Source: Hydrogenophaga sp. (GTDB lineage: Bacteria > Pseudomonadota > Gammaproteobacteria > Burkholderiales > Burkholderiaceae_C). Taken from it: a DNA stretch of 64,000 nucleotides. The number at the start of each line of letters is the position of its first letter. The first letter of the stretch is position 1. Positions 16,624-25,800 of this stretch are shown in pieces. The stretch is taken from NCBI GenBank assembly GCA_018993155.1, contig JAGKSX010000099.1, positions 1-64,000 on the forward strand, in the 5' to 3' direction. Made by a program: the position numbers and the translations under genes. The notes beneath the pieces were generated by a model. It ran no database searches. It saw only the letters and a list, made by a program, of their open reading frames with translations, and was not told the DNA's origin.

Positions 16624-17418
16624 TCAGGCCGCCGCGTTGAGCAGTCGGGAATAGCTGTCCACCAGGCTGGTGTAGGTCGGCACGAAGATGACCGCCGCCG
16701 TCTCGCCGTCGGTCACGGGCGCCTTGATCTCGAAATGCAGGTGGATGGTGGTGGCGTTGCCGCCGAAGTCGTCGGAGACCCGACCCAGCCGCTGGCCCCG
16801 CGTGACCGTCCGCGAGGCCGGGGTCGGGAACAGGGCGTTCACCTCCGCCATGTCGAGGTGCAGGTAGCGGTAGATCCGGCCGGAGTCGCCCAGCAGGGTG
16901 AGGATGTAGCTGCCGATCGAGCTGATCCGCCCGGCCTCGGCTGCGACGGCCCAGTGCACCTTCTTCTGGCAGGTGGCCGGGCGGATGTCCTGGCCCTGGT
17001 GGCCCCGCCCGGCGGGGCACTTGCTGTTCGACCAGGAGCGGGTCTCGCAGAAATTGTCGCGCCAGGGATAGGCGTAGTTCCGGGGATCGCATTGACCGCC
17101 CGGGCCGGGGGCCTGCCAGCCGCCATAGCCATAGACCTGGGAGTTGGCCCAGGCGGGGGCGGCCTCCAGCGGGAAACGCATGCCGGCGGCCCAGAGGGTC
17201 GGGTCGGTCGCCCCGCTGCCCGAGCCGGGATAGAGGACGCCCGGCGGCTCGTGCGGCCAGGTCACGGGCTCTGGCGCTGGTGGTTCGGCCGGGGGCTGCG
17301 GGGTCGACGCGGCGCCTTCCGGCTCGGCCGGGGACGTCGGTGGGACCGTTCCGCTGCATCCGCCCGGCGCGCAGGCGCTCAGACCGAGCAGGGCGGCGGC
17401 GACCGCGAGGCGACGCAT
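16624..17418 (-). CDS. M23-like peptidase lipoprotein
   Basis: 264 residues. The signal MRRLAVAAALLGLSAC ends in a lipobox, so a membrane-anchored lipoprotein is likely. A Pro-rich linker (residues about 25-55) leads to a LytM/M23-type domain with a GHQGQDI metal motif and the strand IHLHFEIK (HxH). The family cuts peptidoglycan crosslinks or activates other amidases. Several paired cysteines between residues 105 and 155 suggest disulphides outside the inner membrane. ATG at 17418 shares one base with the stop of the upstream gene, so the two are cotranslated. Confidence 0.82.
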   Translation of the reverse strand: MRRLAVAAALLGLSACAPGGCSGTVPPTSPAEPEGAASTPQPPAEPPAPEPVTWPHEPPGVLYPGSGSGATDPTLWAAGMRFPLEAAPAWANSQVYGYGGWQAPGPGGQCDPRNYAYPWRDNFCETRSWSNSKCPAGRGHQGQDIRPATCQKKVHWAVAAEAGRISSIGSYILTLLGDSGRIYRYLHLDMAEVNALFPTPASRTVTRGQRLGRVSDDFGGNATTIHLHFEIKAPVTDGETAAVIFVPTYTSLVDSYSRLLNAAA

Positions 17419-18104
17419 CAGGCGCCCCCGCCCAGCAGGACGAGACTGGCGACGAAGGCCGTGGCGTCCGCCTCGCTGCAGCCGGCGCCGTTCGGGGCGT
17501 CGCAGATGAAGCTGACGTTGTAGACCGCGCCATAGCGGCTGAAGGCGACGTCGACGCCGTATTCGGTGCGCTCGGCCTGTACATTCTGCGGCCGGTCCGC
17601 GGCCGGGGCGCGGACGGCGGCCCGGAGCGCGCCGGGGGGCGTGCGTGGCGCGAGCCCGGCCGTCGGCGCGCCCGGGCCTTTCGGCAGGCCGGCCGATCCG
17701 GCCTCGCCGGAGCCGGCGGGCGCCCGAAAGGCCTGGGTCGAGCCATAGATTTCGATGATGCGGCCCGGCTGCTCGATCACCAGCATGTAGTGGCGTTCGC
17801 CGTCGAGAAAGGTGGCGGCCTGCAGCAGGGCGGGCGTCGGCGGGCCGAGGACGGGCACATCCGAGGCCGAAATCCGCGCGAGCGTCTGCGGCCCGCCGGG
17901 GGCCTGGGCGAGGACGCTTCGGAGCCGCTGGGCCAGCGGATCCTGCCGGGCGGCCGCGAGGGCGGCCTCGCCCGGCGCATCGCGGGGCACGTCCGCAACC
18001 GTCGCGGCCAGCGGCGGCGGAGCGGGCTGGCGCGAGCTGGCGATGCCCGCAAAGCCGGCGACGAGGACCACGACGCCGGACAGCGCAACGGTGCGTATGG
18101 ACAT
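17418..18104 (-). CDS. Exported hypothetical protein paired with the M23 lipoprotein
   Basis: 228 residues with an N-terminal hydrophobic segment (residues 5-23) that could be a signal peptide or anchor. The rest is Ala/Pro-rich with two more ordered parts: residues about 75-125 (HYMLVIEQPGRIIEIYGST) and 180-225 (YGVDVAFSRYGAVYNVSFIC). Two cysteines near the C-terminus could pair. I recognise no family. Tight coupling to the M23 gene suggests an envelope role. Confidence 0.6.
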   Translation of the reverse strand: MSIRTVALSGVVVLVAGFAGIASSRQPAPPPLAATVADVPRDAPGEAALAAARQDPLAQRLRSVLAQAPGGPQTLARISASDVPVLGPPTPALLQAATFLDGERHYMLVIEQPGRIIEIYGSTQAFRAPAGSGEAGSAGLPKGPGAPTAGLAPRTPPGALRAAVRAPAADRPQNVQAERTEYGVDVAFSRYGAVYNVSFICDAPNGAGCSEADATAFVASLVLLGGGA

Positions 18105-18167
18105 GACCCTTCTCCCGCACTCAGCCTAACAGCGTTCCGCGAACGTGTCGCCCTGGAACTGCACCGC

Positions 18168-18196
18168 TTGCTTTCCGGCGGCGTCTTCCCTAGAAG
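18168..18196 (+). promoter_or_regulatory. Promoter of the rpsB operon
   Basis: TTGCTT (18168-18173), a 17-base spacer, then TAGAAG (18191-18196), giving a start near 18203 and a ~120-base leader. The first half (TTGCTTTCCGG) is identical to the cspA promoter at 33,099, so both probably use the housekeeping sigma factor. Confidence 0.65.
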
Positions 18197-18324
18197 CGCG
18201 GCGCACTTCGCACGCGGGCGTGGGGCGTTCCGGGGAGACATCCCGGGCCGTTCCGTTCCGAGGGCCGGGTTTCCGGCCTTTTATCGCCCGCGCCAGGATT
18301 GATCGGAAGAAGGATAGACGATCG

Positions 18325-19236
18325 ATGGCTCTGCCTGAATTCTCCATGCGCACGCTTCTGGAAGCCGGCGCGCACTTCGGCCACCAGACCCACCGCTGGA
18401 ACCCGAAGATGGAGCGCTACATCTTCGGCGCGCGCTCCAACATCCATATCATCGACCTCTCGCAGACGATGCCGCTGCTGCACCAGGCGCTGGTCGCCGT
18501 GCGCGAAGTGGCCGCCAAGGGCGGTCGCGTGCTGTTCGTCGGCACCAAGCGCCAGGCCGCCGACCCGGTCGCCGAGGCCGCCAAGCGCTGCGCCCAGTAC
18601 TACATGAACAACCGCTGGCTCGGCGGCACCCTGACCAACTGGAAGACGGTGTCGGGTTCGATCGCCCGCCTGCGTGAACTGGACGCCCTGCTGGAGTCGG
18701 GCGGCGAGGGCCGCGTCAAGCGCGAGCTGCTCAGCCTGCAGCGCGAGCGCGACAAGCTGGAAGCCTCGCTGGGCGGCATCAAGGACATGGGCGGCATTCC
18801 CGACATCATGTTCGTGATCGACACCAACAAGGAAGCGATCGCGATCCAGGAAGCCCGCAAGCTGAACATCCCGATCATCGCCATCCTCGACACCAACTGC
18901 GATCCGGACGGCATCACCTATCCGATCCCGGGCAACGACGACGCCGCCCGGGCCATCCAGACCTACTGCGACCTGATCGCCGACGCCGTCCTCGACGGCC
19001 TGGCGTCGGGCGCCGCGGCCTCGGGCATCGATCTGGGCGCCTCGGAAGCCCCGGTCGAGCCGATGCTGCGCGAGGCCGAGGCCCCCAAGGCTGAAGCCGA
19101 GGCCGCTCCGGCCGGTACGGAAGGCGTCGCCGCCGAGATGGAAGCGGCCGCCGAGCCGGCCGTCGCCGACGCGGCCGCCCAGGAGGCCACGACCGAGGCC
19201 AACGACGCGGTCGAGACCGAGAAGGCCACGGGCTGA
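18325..19236 (+). CDS. rpsB: 30S ribosomal protein S2
   Basis: 303 residues. The core (residues 1-235) is canonical: [22 protein letters not shown], then [15 protein letters not shown] and [16 protein letters not shown] [15 protein letters not shown]2 joins the back of the 30S subunit late in assembly. Residues about 240-303 form an acidic Ala/Glu-rich tail, common in Caulobacterales and longer than the E. coli protein. ATG at 18325 follows GAAGAAGGA. First gene of the translation/envelope superoperon. Confidence 0.97.
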   Translation: MALPEFSMRTLLEAGAHFGHQTHRWNPKMERYIFGARSNIHIIDLSQTMPLLHQALVAVREVAAKGGRVLFVGTKRQAADPVAEAAKRCAQYYMNNRWLGGTLTNWKTVSGSIARLRELDALLESGGEGRVKRELLSLQRERDKLEASLGGIKDMGGIPDIMFVIDTNKEAIAIQEARKLNIPIIAILDTNCDPDGITYPIPGNDDAARAIQTYCDLIADAVLDGLASGAAASGIDLGASEAPVEPMLREAEAPKAEAEAAPAGTEGVAAEMEAAAEPAVADAAAQEATTEANDAVETEKATG

Positions 19237-19278
19237 TCGCCCGACGGCCCTCTGGAGAGGGTCGTGCGTGACTGACAC

Positions 19279-19303
19279 ACGGCCGGGCTAACCACCCGGC
19301 CGT
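19279..19303 (+). other. rpsB-tsf intergenic hairpin
   Basis: A perfect 9-bp stem (ACGGCCGGG and CCCGGCCGT) with a 7-base loop. There is no T-run, so it is more likely an RNA-processing or attenuating structure than a full terminator. Confidence 0.5.
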
Positions 19304-19332
19304 ACCCGCATATCAAGACTCAGGAGACTACA

Positions 19333-20271
19333 ATGGCCGAGATCACTGCCGCCCTCGTGAAGGAGCTTCGCGAGCGTTCGGGCGTCGGCATGATGGACTG
19401 CAAGAAGGCGCTGGCCGAGAACAACGGCGACCTGCAGGCCTCGATCGACTGGCTGCGCGCCAAGGGCCTGTCCAAGGCCGCCAAGAAGGCTGACCGCGTC
19501 GCCGCCGAGGGCCTCGTGGCCGTCGCCGCCCGCGCCGAAGGCGCCGGCGAGACCGCCGCCGCGATCGAGTTCAACGCCGAAACCGACTTCGTCGCCCGCA
19601 ACGACCTGTTCCAGACCGCCGCCAAGGCCTTCGCCGAGGTCGCCCTCGGTCATGACGGGCCCGAGGCGGTGAACGCCGCGACCCTGCCGAGCGGCAAGAC
19701 CGTGCAGGACGAGGTCACCAACCTGATCGCCACCATCGGCGAGAACATGCAGCTGCGCCGGGCCCAGCGCCTGTCGGTCAGCCAGGGTGTCGTCGCGTCC
19801 TACGTCCACAACGCCGTCGCCCCGTCGCTGGGCCGCATCGGCGTGCTGGTGGCGCTGGAAGGCGAGGGCGACCAGTCCCAGCTGCGTGAGCTGGGCCGCA
19901 AGATCGCCATGCACGTCGCCGCCACGGCGCCGCTGTCGCTCAACACGGACGACCTCGACCCGGCCGCCATCGAGCGCGAGCGCGCGGTCCTGATCGAGAA
20001 GGCCAAGGAAGAAGGCCGTCCCGAGAACATGATCGAGAAGATCGTCGACGGTCAGATCGCCAAGTTCCAGAAGGACGTGGTGCTCTCCAAGCAGCCGTTC
20101 GTCATGAACCCGGACCAGACCATCGAGCAGCTGGTCGCCGACACGGCCAAGAGCCTCGGCAGCGCCAACCTGAAGCTGACCGGCTTCGTGCGCATGGCCC
20201 TCGGGGAAGGCGTCGAGAAGGTCGACGGTCCGGACTTCGCGGCTGAAGTCGCCTCGATGACCAAGGGCTGA
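19333..20271 (+). CDS. tsf: Elongation factor Ts
   Basis: 312 residues. Guanine-exchange factor for EF-Tu. The N-terminal UBA-like module with [14 protein letters not shown] and the TDFVARND core motif are present. Two EF-Tu-binding core repeats follow, then a coiled-coil region near residues 200-230. ATG at 19333 is preceded by CAGGAG with good spacing. It follows rpsB after 96 bases containing a strong hairpin, the standard pairing. Confidence 0.97.
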   Translation: MAEITAALVKELRERSGVGMMDCKKALAENNGDLQASIDWLRAKGLSKAAKKADRVAAEGLVAVAARAEGAGETAAAIEFNAETDFVARNDLFQTAAKAFAEVALGHDGPEAVNAATLPSGKTVQDEVTNLIATIGENMQLRRAQRLSVSQGVVASYVHNAVAPSLGRIGVLVALEGEGDQSQLRELGRKIAMHVAATAPLSLNTDDLDPAAIERERAVLIEKAKEEGRPENMIEKIVDGQIAKFQKDVVLSKQPFVMNPDQTIEQLVADTAKSLGSANLKLTGFVRMALGEGVEKVDGPDFAAEVASMTKG

Positions 20272-20296
20272 TCCCCCACTTCGTGGATCAAATTGG

Positions 20297-20328
20297 GGGC
20301 GCGCCGGGCTTTGAAGCCGGGCGCGCCC
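20297..20328 (+). other. GC-rich hairpin after tsf
   Basis: GGGCGCGCC pairs with GGCGCGCCC, and inside it GGCTT pairs with AAGCC around a TG turn. Only TTCGT follows, so termination would be partial at best. It overlaps the -35 box of the proposed pyrH promoter. Confidence 0.5.
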
Positions 20329-20340
20329 TTCGTCTATAAG
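20311..20340 (+). promoter_or_regulatory. Possible internal promoter for pyrH
   Basis: TTGAAG (20311-20316), an 18-base spacer, then TATAAG (20335-20340). The -35 box sits in the loop side of the tsf hairpin, so RNA structure from readthrough and new initiation would share the same DNA. Confidence 0.4.
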
Positions 20341-20386
20341 ACGCTCGCCGATTCCGGCGCGCCCCTGCCTGCAAGATGGAAGACCG

Positions 20387-21127
20387 ATGTCCGACGCGCC
20401 CAGCGAGTTCCGATACAAGCGCGTCCTGCTGAAGGTCTCGGGCGAGGTCCTGATGGGGGACCAAGGCTACGGCATCGACATGAAGACCGTCGCCGAGGTG
20501 GCCCAGGCCGTCGCCGAGGTGGCGCGCGAGGGCGTCGAGATCTGCCTCGTCATCGGCGGCGGCAACATCTTCCGCGGCCTGAGCAAGGCGGCGGGTGACA
20601 TGGATCGCGCCTCGGCGGACTACATGGGCATGCTGGCCACGGTCATGAACGCGCTCGCCATGCAGGCGGCGCTCGAGAAGATCGGCGTCCAGACCCGGGT
20701 GCAGAGCGCCCTGGTCATGAACGCCGTGGCCGAGCCCTACGTGCGCCGCCGCGCCCTGCGGCACCTTGAGAAGGGCCGCGTGGTGATCTTCGCCGCCGGC
20801 GTGGGCGCGCCCTTCTTCACCACTGACTCCGGCGCAGCCCTGCGCGCGGCCGAGATGGGCTGCGACGCCCTGCTGAAGGGCACCAGCGTCGACGGCGTCT
20901 ACACCGCCGATCCGAAGAAGGATCCGACGGCCACGCGCTATGACGAGCTGACCTATCATGATGTGCTGGCGCGCGACCTGAAGGTGATGGACGCTTCGGC
21001 TGTCGCCCTGATGCGTGACTCGGGCATTCCGATTGTGGTGTTCTCGATTCGCGAGAAGGGCTCGTTCCGCCGGACCCTGCGGGGTGAGGGCGCCTTCACC
21101 GTGATCCGCAACGCCCCGGTCGCCTGA
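20387..21127 (+). CDS. pyrH: UMP kinase
   Basis: 246 residues, hexameric UMP kinase of the amino-acid-kinase fold, making UDP from UMP. The nucleotide motif [11 protein letters not shown] opens the protein. [10 protein letters not shown] and [16 protein letters not shown] are classic bacterial PyrH signatures, and [16 protein letters not shown] lies near residue 165. ATG at 20387 begins with a short polar tail before the first strand. The expected neighbours tsf and frr flank it. Confidence 0.97.
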   Translation: MSDAPSEFRYKRVLLKVSGEVLMGDQGYGIDMKTVAEVAQAVAEVAREGVEICLVIGGGNIFRGLSKAAGDMDRASADYMGMLATVMNALAMQAALEKIGVQTRVQSALVMNAVAEPYVRRRALRHLEKGRVVIFAAGVGAPFFTTDSGAALRAAEMGCDALLKGTSVDGVYTADPKKDPTATRYDELTYHDVLARDLKVMDASAVALMRDSGIPIVVFSIREKGSFRRTLRGEGAFTVIRNAPVA

Positions 21128-21186
21128 CCTGATCCGCCTGACCTGCTCCCGCTGACCCAAGAGACGACGACACAAGAGACACGCTG

Positions 21187-21744
21187 ATGGCCAAGCCCGA
21201 CCTGAAGACCTATCGCGACCGCATGGACAAGGCGGTCTCGGCGCTCAAGGAAGAGTTCGCCGGGCTGCGCACCGGCCGCGCCAACGCGGGCCTGCTGGAG
21301 CCGGTCATGGTCGAGGCCTACGGCTCGACCTCGCCGCTGAACGCCGTGGCGGCGATCAGCGTGCCCGAGCCGCGCATGATTTCGGTCAGCGTCTGGGACA
21401 AGGGCATGGTGGTTTCGGTCGAGAAGGCCATCCGCTCGGCGGGTCTCGGGCTGAACCCGGTCGTCGACGGCCAGACCCTGCGCATCCCGATCCCCCCGCT
21501 GACCGAGGAGCGCCGGAAGGACCTGGTCAAGCTGGCCGCCAAGTACGCCGAGCAGCAGAAGGTGGCTGTCCGCAACGTGCGCCGCGACGCCAACGACGAG
21601 CTGAAGAAGGCCGAGAAGGCCGGCGACATCAGCCAGGACGAGCAGAAGAAGATGGAGGCCGAGGTCCAGAAGGACACCGACGCCGCCGTGAAGCGCATTG
21701 ACGAGGCGCTGAAGGTCAAGGAAGCGGAGATCATGCAGGTCTGA
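21187..21744 (+). CDS. frr: Ribosome recycling factor
   Basis: 185 residues, exact family size. It works with EF-G to split post-termination ribosomes. The long-helix domain shows [20 protein letters not shown] near the start and [19 protein letters not shown] in the second half. ATG at 21187. It lies 59 bases after pyrH and 28 before uppS, in the near-universal bacterial order pyrH-frr-uppS. Confidence 0.97.
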   Translation: MAKPDLKTYRDRMDKAVSALKEEFAGLRTGRANAGLLEPVMVEAYGSTSPLNAVAAISVPEPRMISVSVWDKGMVVSVEKAIRSAGLGLNPVVDGQTLRIPIPPLTEERRKDLVKLAAKYAEQQKVAVRNVRRDANDELKKAEKAGDISQDEQKKMEAEVQKDTDAAVKRIDEALKVKEAEIMQV

Positions 21745-21772
21745 CGGACCTGAGCGCCCTGGAATGCATGCG

Positions 21773-22519
21773 ATGACCGACGCCCCAGACGTCGCCGGCC
21801 CTGACGGGCCTGCGCACGTCGCCATCATCATGGACGGCAACGGCCGCTGGGCCGAGCGTCGGGGCGCGCCCCGGGCCCTGGGGCACCGTGAGGGCGTCCA
21901 GGCGCTCAAGCGGACGGTGCAGGCGGCTCCGGACTTCGGCATCCGCTGTCTGACCGTGTTCGGCTTCTCGACCGAGAACTGGCGGCGCCCTGCCGAGGAA
22001 GTCTCGGACCTCATGGGCCTGGTCCGCGCCTATGTGGCCAGTGACCTTGAGCGCCTCGCGCGCGAGGGCGTCCAGGTCCGCATTCTCGGGCGTCGCACCG
22101 GTCTGCCGGCCGACATCGCCGAGATCGTCGCCCGCGCCGAGCAGCGCACGGCCGACAACGTCCGCTTCCGTCTTCAGGTGGCCTTCAACTACGGCGGACA
22201 GGCCGATCTGGTCGACTCCGCCCAGGCGCTGGTGGATCGCGCTGGCCGCGAGGGCCGCTTCGAGGTGAGAGAGGACGACCTGGCGGCCGGTCTGTCCGGC
22301 GCCGGCGCACCGCCGCTGGACCTGATCGTGCGCACCTCTGGCGAGCAGCGCCTGTCAAACTTCCTGCTGTGGGAAGCCGCTTACGCCGAGCTGGTGTTCC
22401 AGGATGTGCTGTGGCCCGACTACGGGGCCGAGCCGCTCGCGGCCGCTGTGGCCGAGTACCGGCGTCGCCAGCGACGGTTTGGCGGCCGGCCGGCCCAGCC
22501 CGTGCTGGCGGCTGGCTGA
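21773..22519 (+). CDS. uppS: Isoprenyl (undecaprenyl) diphosphate synthase
   Basis: 248 residues from ATG 21773. It condenses isopentenyl diphosphate to the C55 lipid carrier for peptidoglycan and O-antigen. Motifs: [17 protein letters not shown] near residue 15, then [14 protein letters not shown], and [20 protein letters not shown] near the end with the conserved Arg/Ser site. An in-frame ATG at 21764 would touch the GGA that serves as ribosome-binding site, so 21773 is preferred. Its stop overlaps the cdsA start (TGATG). Confidence 0.94.
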   Translation: MTDAPDVAGPDGPAHVAIIMDGNGRWAERRGAPRALGHREGVQALKRTVQAAPDFGIRCLTVFGFSTENWRRPAEEVSDLMGLVRAYVASDLERLAREGVQVRILGRRTGLPADIAEIVARAEQRTADNVRFRLQVAFNYGGQADLVDSAQALVDRAGREGRFEVREDDLAAGLSGAGAPPLDLIVRTSGEQRLSNFLLWEAAYAELVFQDVLWPDYGAEPLAAAVAEYRRRQRRFGGRPAQPVLAAG

Positions 22520-23334
22520 TGCCCGGGCGGATCGGCGACATCGGGCCACGCGCCGCCTCCGCTCTGGTGATGGCCCCGGTGGCTGTCTTTGCGGTCTGGC
22601 TGGGCGGGCTGTGGACCGCCGCCGTGATCGGCCTCGTCTGTGTGCTGCTGGCGTCCGAATGGGCGCGCATGAGCGCCCCCGCCGCCTGGCGGCGCATTCT
22701 GGCGGTCGTCGCCGCGGCCCTCCTGGCGTCGGTGGCCACAACCCATCTGGCCGGGCTGTCCGCGGGGCTGGTGGTGCTGGTGGTCGGGGCCGGCATGGCT
22801 GCGGTTCTGGCCTGGCGGGTCGGGCGATCGCGCACCGACGCGGCCTATGGGGTGCTCTATATCGGCTGGCCGGCCGTCCTGTTCCTGTGGTTGCGCGACG
22901 GGACCAGCGCCGAGGGCTTCTACTGGGTGACCCTGACCTTCGCCGTGACCTGGGCCGCCGACATCGCCGCCTTCATCACCGGCTCGCTGCTCCGGGGGCC
23001 AAAGCTGTGGCCGCGGTTCTCGCCCAACAAGACCTGGTCGGGCTTCATCGGCGGCCTTGTGGCCGGGACGGTGGCAGGCGCCCTGATGACCGCCCTGCCG
23101 GAGCAGGGAACCGACAGCGTCCTCGTCGGCGCGCTGCTGGGGCTCGCCGGGGGCGCGGCCGCCATGGCCGGAGACCTGTGGGAATCGGCCCTCAAGCGGC
23201 GCTTCGGGGTCAAGGACGCCGGCGACATCATCCCGGGGCATGGCGGCCTGCTGGACCGTGTCGACGGGCTCATGTTCGCCATCGTCGTCATCGCGGCCGG
23301 CCGCTTCCTGATCGAATGGGGCCAGATCGGATGA
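22519..23334 (+). CDS. cdsA: Phosphatidate cytidylyltransferase
   Basis: 271 residues, about eight hydrophobic helices. It makes CDP-diacylglycerol from phosphatidate and CTP in the inner membrane. The signature near the C-terminus, [21 protein letters not shown] followed by LLDRVDG, matches the CDP-DAG synthase pattern. [12 protein letters not shown] and [15 protein letters not shown] stand before it. Coupled by base overlap to uppS upstream and dxr downstream (ATGA). Confidence 0.95.
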   Translation: MPGRIGDIGPRAASALVMAPVAVFAVWLGGLWTAAVIGLVCVLLASEWARMSAPAAWRRILAVVAAALLASVATTHLAGLSAGLVVLVVGAGMAAVLAWRVGRSRTDAAYGVLYIGWPAVLFLWLRDGTSAEGFYWVTLTFAVTWAADIAAFITGSLLRGPKLWPRFSPNKTWSGFIGGLVAGTVAGALMTALPEQGTDSVLVGALLGLAGGAAAMAGDLWESALKRRFGVKDAGDIIPGHGGLLDRVDGLMFAIVVIAAGRFLIEWGQIG

Positions 23335-24530
23335 GGTCCGTCCGTCGCGTGTCCGTCCTCGGGGCGACCGGTTCGGTGGGCGTCTCCACCCTAGAGGTGA
23401 TGGCGGCCATTGAGGCGGCGGGCGGCGAGCCCTTCGAGGTCGAGGCCCTGACCGGGGCGGGCAACATCGCCCGGCTGGCCGAGCAGGCGCGGCGCTGGCG
23501 ACCCCGGCTGGTGGTCACGGCGGATTCGTCGCGCCTGCAGGATCTGCGCGATGCGCTTGCCGGAGAGCCGATCGAGGTTGCGGCGGGAGCAGACGCCCTT
23601 GTCGAGGCCGCCGTGCGCCCGGCCGACCTGGTCATGGCCTCGATCGTGGGCGCCGCCGGCCTGCGCTCGGCCTGGGCTGCGGCCGGGACCGGAACCACCC
23701 TGGCGCTGGCCAACAAGGAAAGCCTCGTCTGCTGCGGTCCCGCCCTTCGCGCCCGTGTTGACGCCGCCGGGGGGCGGCTGATCCCGGTGGACTCCGAGCA
23801 CTCGGCCATCTTCCAGGTGTTTCCAAACGACCGGCCCGAGACCGTGGCGAAGGTCATCCTGACCGCTTCGGGAGGCCCCTTCCGCAATCGGACCCTGGCG
23901 GAGATGGCGGCGGTGACCCCGGAGCAGGCGGTGGCCCACCCCAACTGGAGCATGGGGGCCAAGATCTCGGTCGACAGCGCCACCATGGCCAACAAGGGCC
24001 TCGAGATGATCGAGGCGGCCTATCTGTTCGACCTGCCCGCGGACCGGATCGATGTGGTGGTGCACCCGGAGTCGATCATCCACAGCCTCGTGGAGATGAT
24101 CGACGGCTCGACCCTGGCGCAGATGGGGCCGCCGGACATGAAGACGCCGATCGCCTGCGCCCTGGCCTGGCCGGGGCGCGCGAAGTGGGACGCGCCGAAG
24201 CTCGATCTCGCCCGCCAGGGCCGCCTGACCTTCGAGGCGCCGGACCTTGAGCGCTTTCCGGCGCTGGCCCTCGCACGCCAGGCCCTTGAGGCCGGCGGGG
24301 TCGCCCCGGCGGTGTTCAACGCGGCCAACGAGGCTGCGGCGCGCGCCTTCCTTGACCGGCGTCTGGCCTTTCTCAATATTGCCGCAGTCGTCGATCAAAC
24401 CCTGCAACGGGTGTGCGGCGCAGGGGTGGAGTTCAGCGCTGAGGACGCCTGCGGGGCGGCGCTCCGGGTTGACGCTGTCGCCCGGGACACCGCCGGGACC
24501 GTCATCGCCTCGATGGCGGCCGCGGCCTGA
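23331..24530 (+). CDS. dxr: 1-deoxy-D-xylulose-5-phosphate reductoisomerase
   Basis: 399 residues. First committed step of the MEP isoprenoid pathway, feeding UppS and quinones. NADPH-binding [14 protein letters not shown] is near residue 10. ALANKESLV, the metal ligands in [11 protein letters not shown], and SGGPFR all match; [21 protein letters not shown] and [12 protein letters not shown] follow. ATG at 23331 overlaps the cdsA stop. Confidence 0.96.
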   Translation: MRSVRRVSVLGATGSVGVSTLEVMAAIEAAGGEPFEVEALTGAGNIARLAEQARRWRPRLVVTADSSRLQDLRDALAGEPIEVAAGADALVEAAVRPADLVMASIVGAAGLRSAWAAAGTGTTLALANKESLVCCGPALRARVDAAGGRLIPVDSEHSAIFQVFPNDRPETVAKVILTASGGPFRNRTLAEMAAVTPEQAVAHPNWSMGAKISVDSATMANKGLEMIEAAYLFDLPADRIDVVVHPESIIHSLVEMIDGSTLAQMGPPDMKTPIACALAWPGRAKWDAPKLDLARQGRLTFEAPDLERFPALALARQALEAGGVAPAVFNAANEAAARAFLDRRLAFLNIAAVVDQTLQRVCGAGVEFSAEDACGAALRVDAVARDTAGTVIASMAAAA

Positions 24531-24553
24531 CGGACAGGAGTTGATCGGCGCGC

Positions 24554-25771
24554 ATGTTGGATGTCTTGGGACAGGTCCTGATCTACGTCGTACCGTTTCT
24601 GCTGGTGCTGACGGTCATCGTGACCATCCACGAGCTCGGACACTTCTGGACCGCCCGCGCCTTCGGCGTGAAGGTCGACCGGTTCTCCATCGGCTTCGGC
24701 CGGGCCATCCTCAGCCGGCGGGACCGCCACGGCATCGAGTGGCGTCTCGCCTGGCTGCCGCTCGGTGGCTACGTCAAGTTCGCCGGTGACCTCGACGCCT
24801 CCAGCGTGCCGGATCGCAAGGGGCTGGACGAGCTGCGCGAGCGCATCGCCCGCGACGAGGGCGAGGGGGCCGTCAGCGACTATTTCCACTTCAAGCCGGT
24901 CTGGCAGCGGGCGCTCATCGTGGCCGCTGGGCCATTCGCCAACTTCGTGCTGGCGGTGCTCATCTTCGCGGTCCTGTTCAGCGCCCTCGGCGTCCAGGTC
25001 AGCCCCCCGCGGGTCGCCGGGGTCGCCCCTGACGGCGCGGCGGCCGAGGCGGGCTTTGCGCCAGGCGACCTGATCGTCGCCATCGACGGGCGCCAGATCG
25101 AGGACGCCAACGAGATGGTGCGCATCGTCAGCCTCAACGCCGGCGAGCCCCTGACCTTCGAGATCGAGCGCGACGGGCAGCCTGTCGAGCTGATCGCCAC
25201 GCCGACCCGCACGGTCGAGCGGGACCCGATCGCCGGTCGCGTCACCGTGGGGCGCATCGGGCTGCAGCTGGGCTCGTTGCCCGGGGAGACGCGCTTTGTG
25301 CGCTATGATCCGCTGTCTGCCGTCGGTCGTGGCGTGCAGGAGGTCGGCGACGTCATCGGCACGACCCTGCACTATCTCGGACGGCTGCTGACCGGTCGCG
25401 AGAGCGGCGACCAGCTGAGCGGCCCGCTGGGCATCGCCAAGGCCTCCGGGGCCCTGACGGACCGGGCGGTGAGCGCCAACCCCGATCCGGTGTTCACCGC
25501 GCTGAACGTGCTCCTCACGCTGGTCCAGTTCGCCGCCATCCTCTCGATCGGCATCGGCTTCATCAACCTCATGCCGATCCCGGTGCTCGATGGCGGTCAT
25601 CTGGTGTTCTACGGCTATGAAGCTGTGGCCGGAAAGCCCGTCGCCGCCGCTGTCCAGGAGGCCGGTTACCGCGTCGGTCTTGCCTTGGTCGCAGCTTTGA
25701 TGTTGTTCGCCACCTGGAACGATCTGCAGAAGCTCGATCTGTTCCGTTTCCTCGGCGGGCTCGCGAGTTGA
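24554..25771 (+). CDS. rseP: RIP zinc metalloprotease (RseP/MmpA)
   Basis: 405 residues. Intramembrane site-2 protease that cuts transmembrane regulators; the Caulobacter orthologue is MmpA, which acts on PodJ. Active-site HELGH is at residues 26-30 in the first helix. A PDZ domain spans about 145-225 (VAPDGAAAEAGFAPGDLI), and the second zinc motif is in the C-terminal MPIPVLDGGHLVF. Last two helices close the protein. Standard position between dxr and bamA. Confidence 0.95.
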   Translation: MLDVLGQVLIYVVPFLLVLTVIVTIHELGHFWTARAFGVKVDRFSIGFGRAILSRRDRHGIEWRLAWLPLGGYVKFAGDLDASSVPDRKGLDELRERIARDEGEGAVSDYFHFKPVWQRALIVAAGPFANFVLAVLIFAVLFSALGVQVSPPRVAGVAPDGAAAEAGFAPGDLIVAIDGRQIEDANEMVRIVSLNAGEPLTFEIERDGQPVELIATPTRTVERDPIAGRVTVGRIGLQLGSLPGETRFVRYDPLSAVGRGVQEVGDVIGTTLHYLGRLLTGRESGDQLSGPLGIAKASGALTDRAVSANPDPVFTALNVLLTLVQFAAILSIGIGFINLMPIPVLDGGHLVFYGYEAVAGKPVAAAVQEAGYRVGLALVAALMLFATWNDLQKLDLFRFLGGLAS

Positions 25772-25800
25772 GCCGACGCCAGCCCCCGATGGTAGACCGC

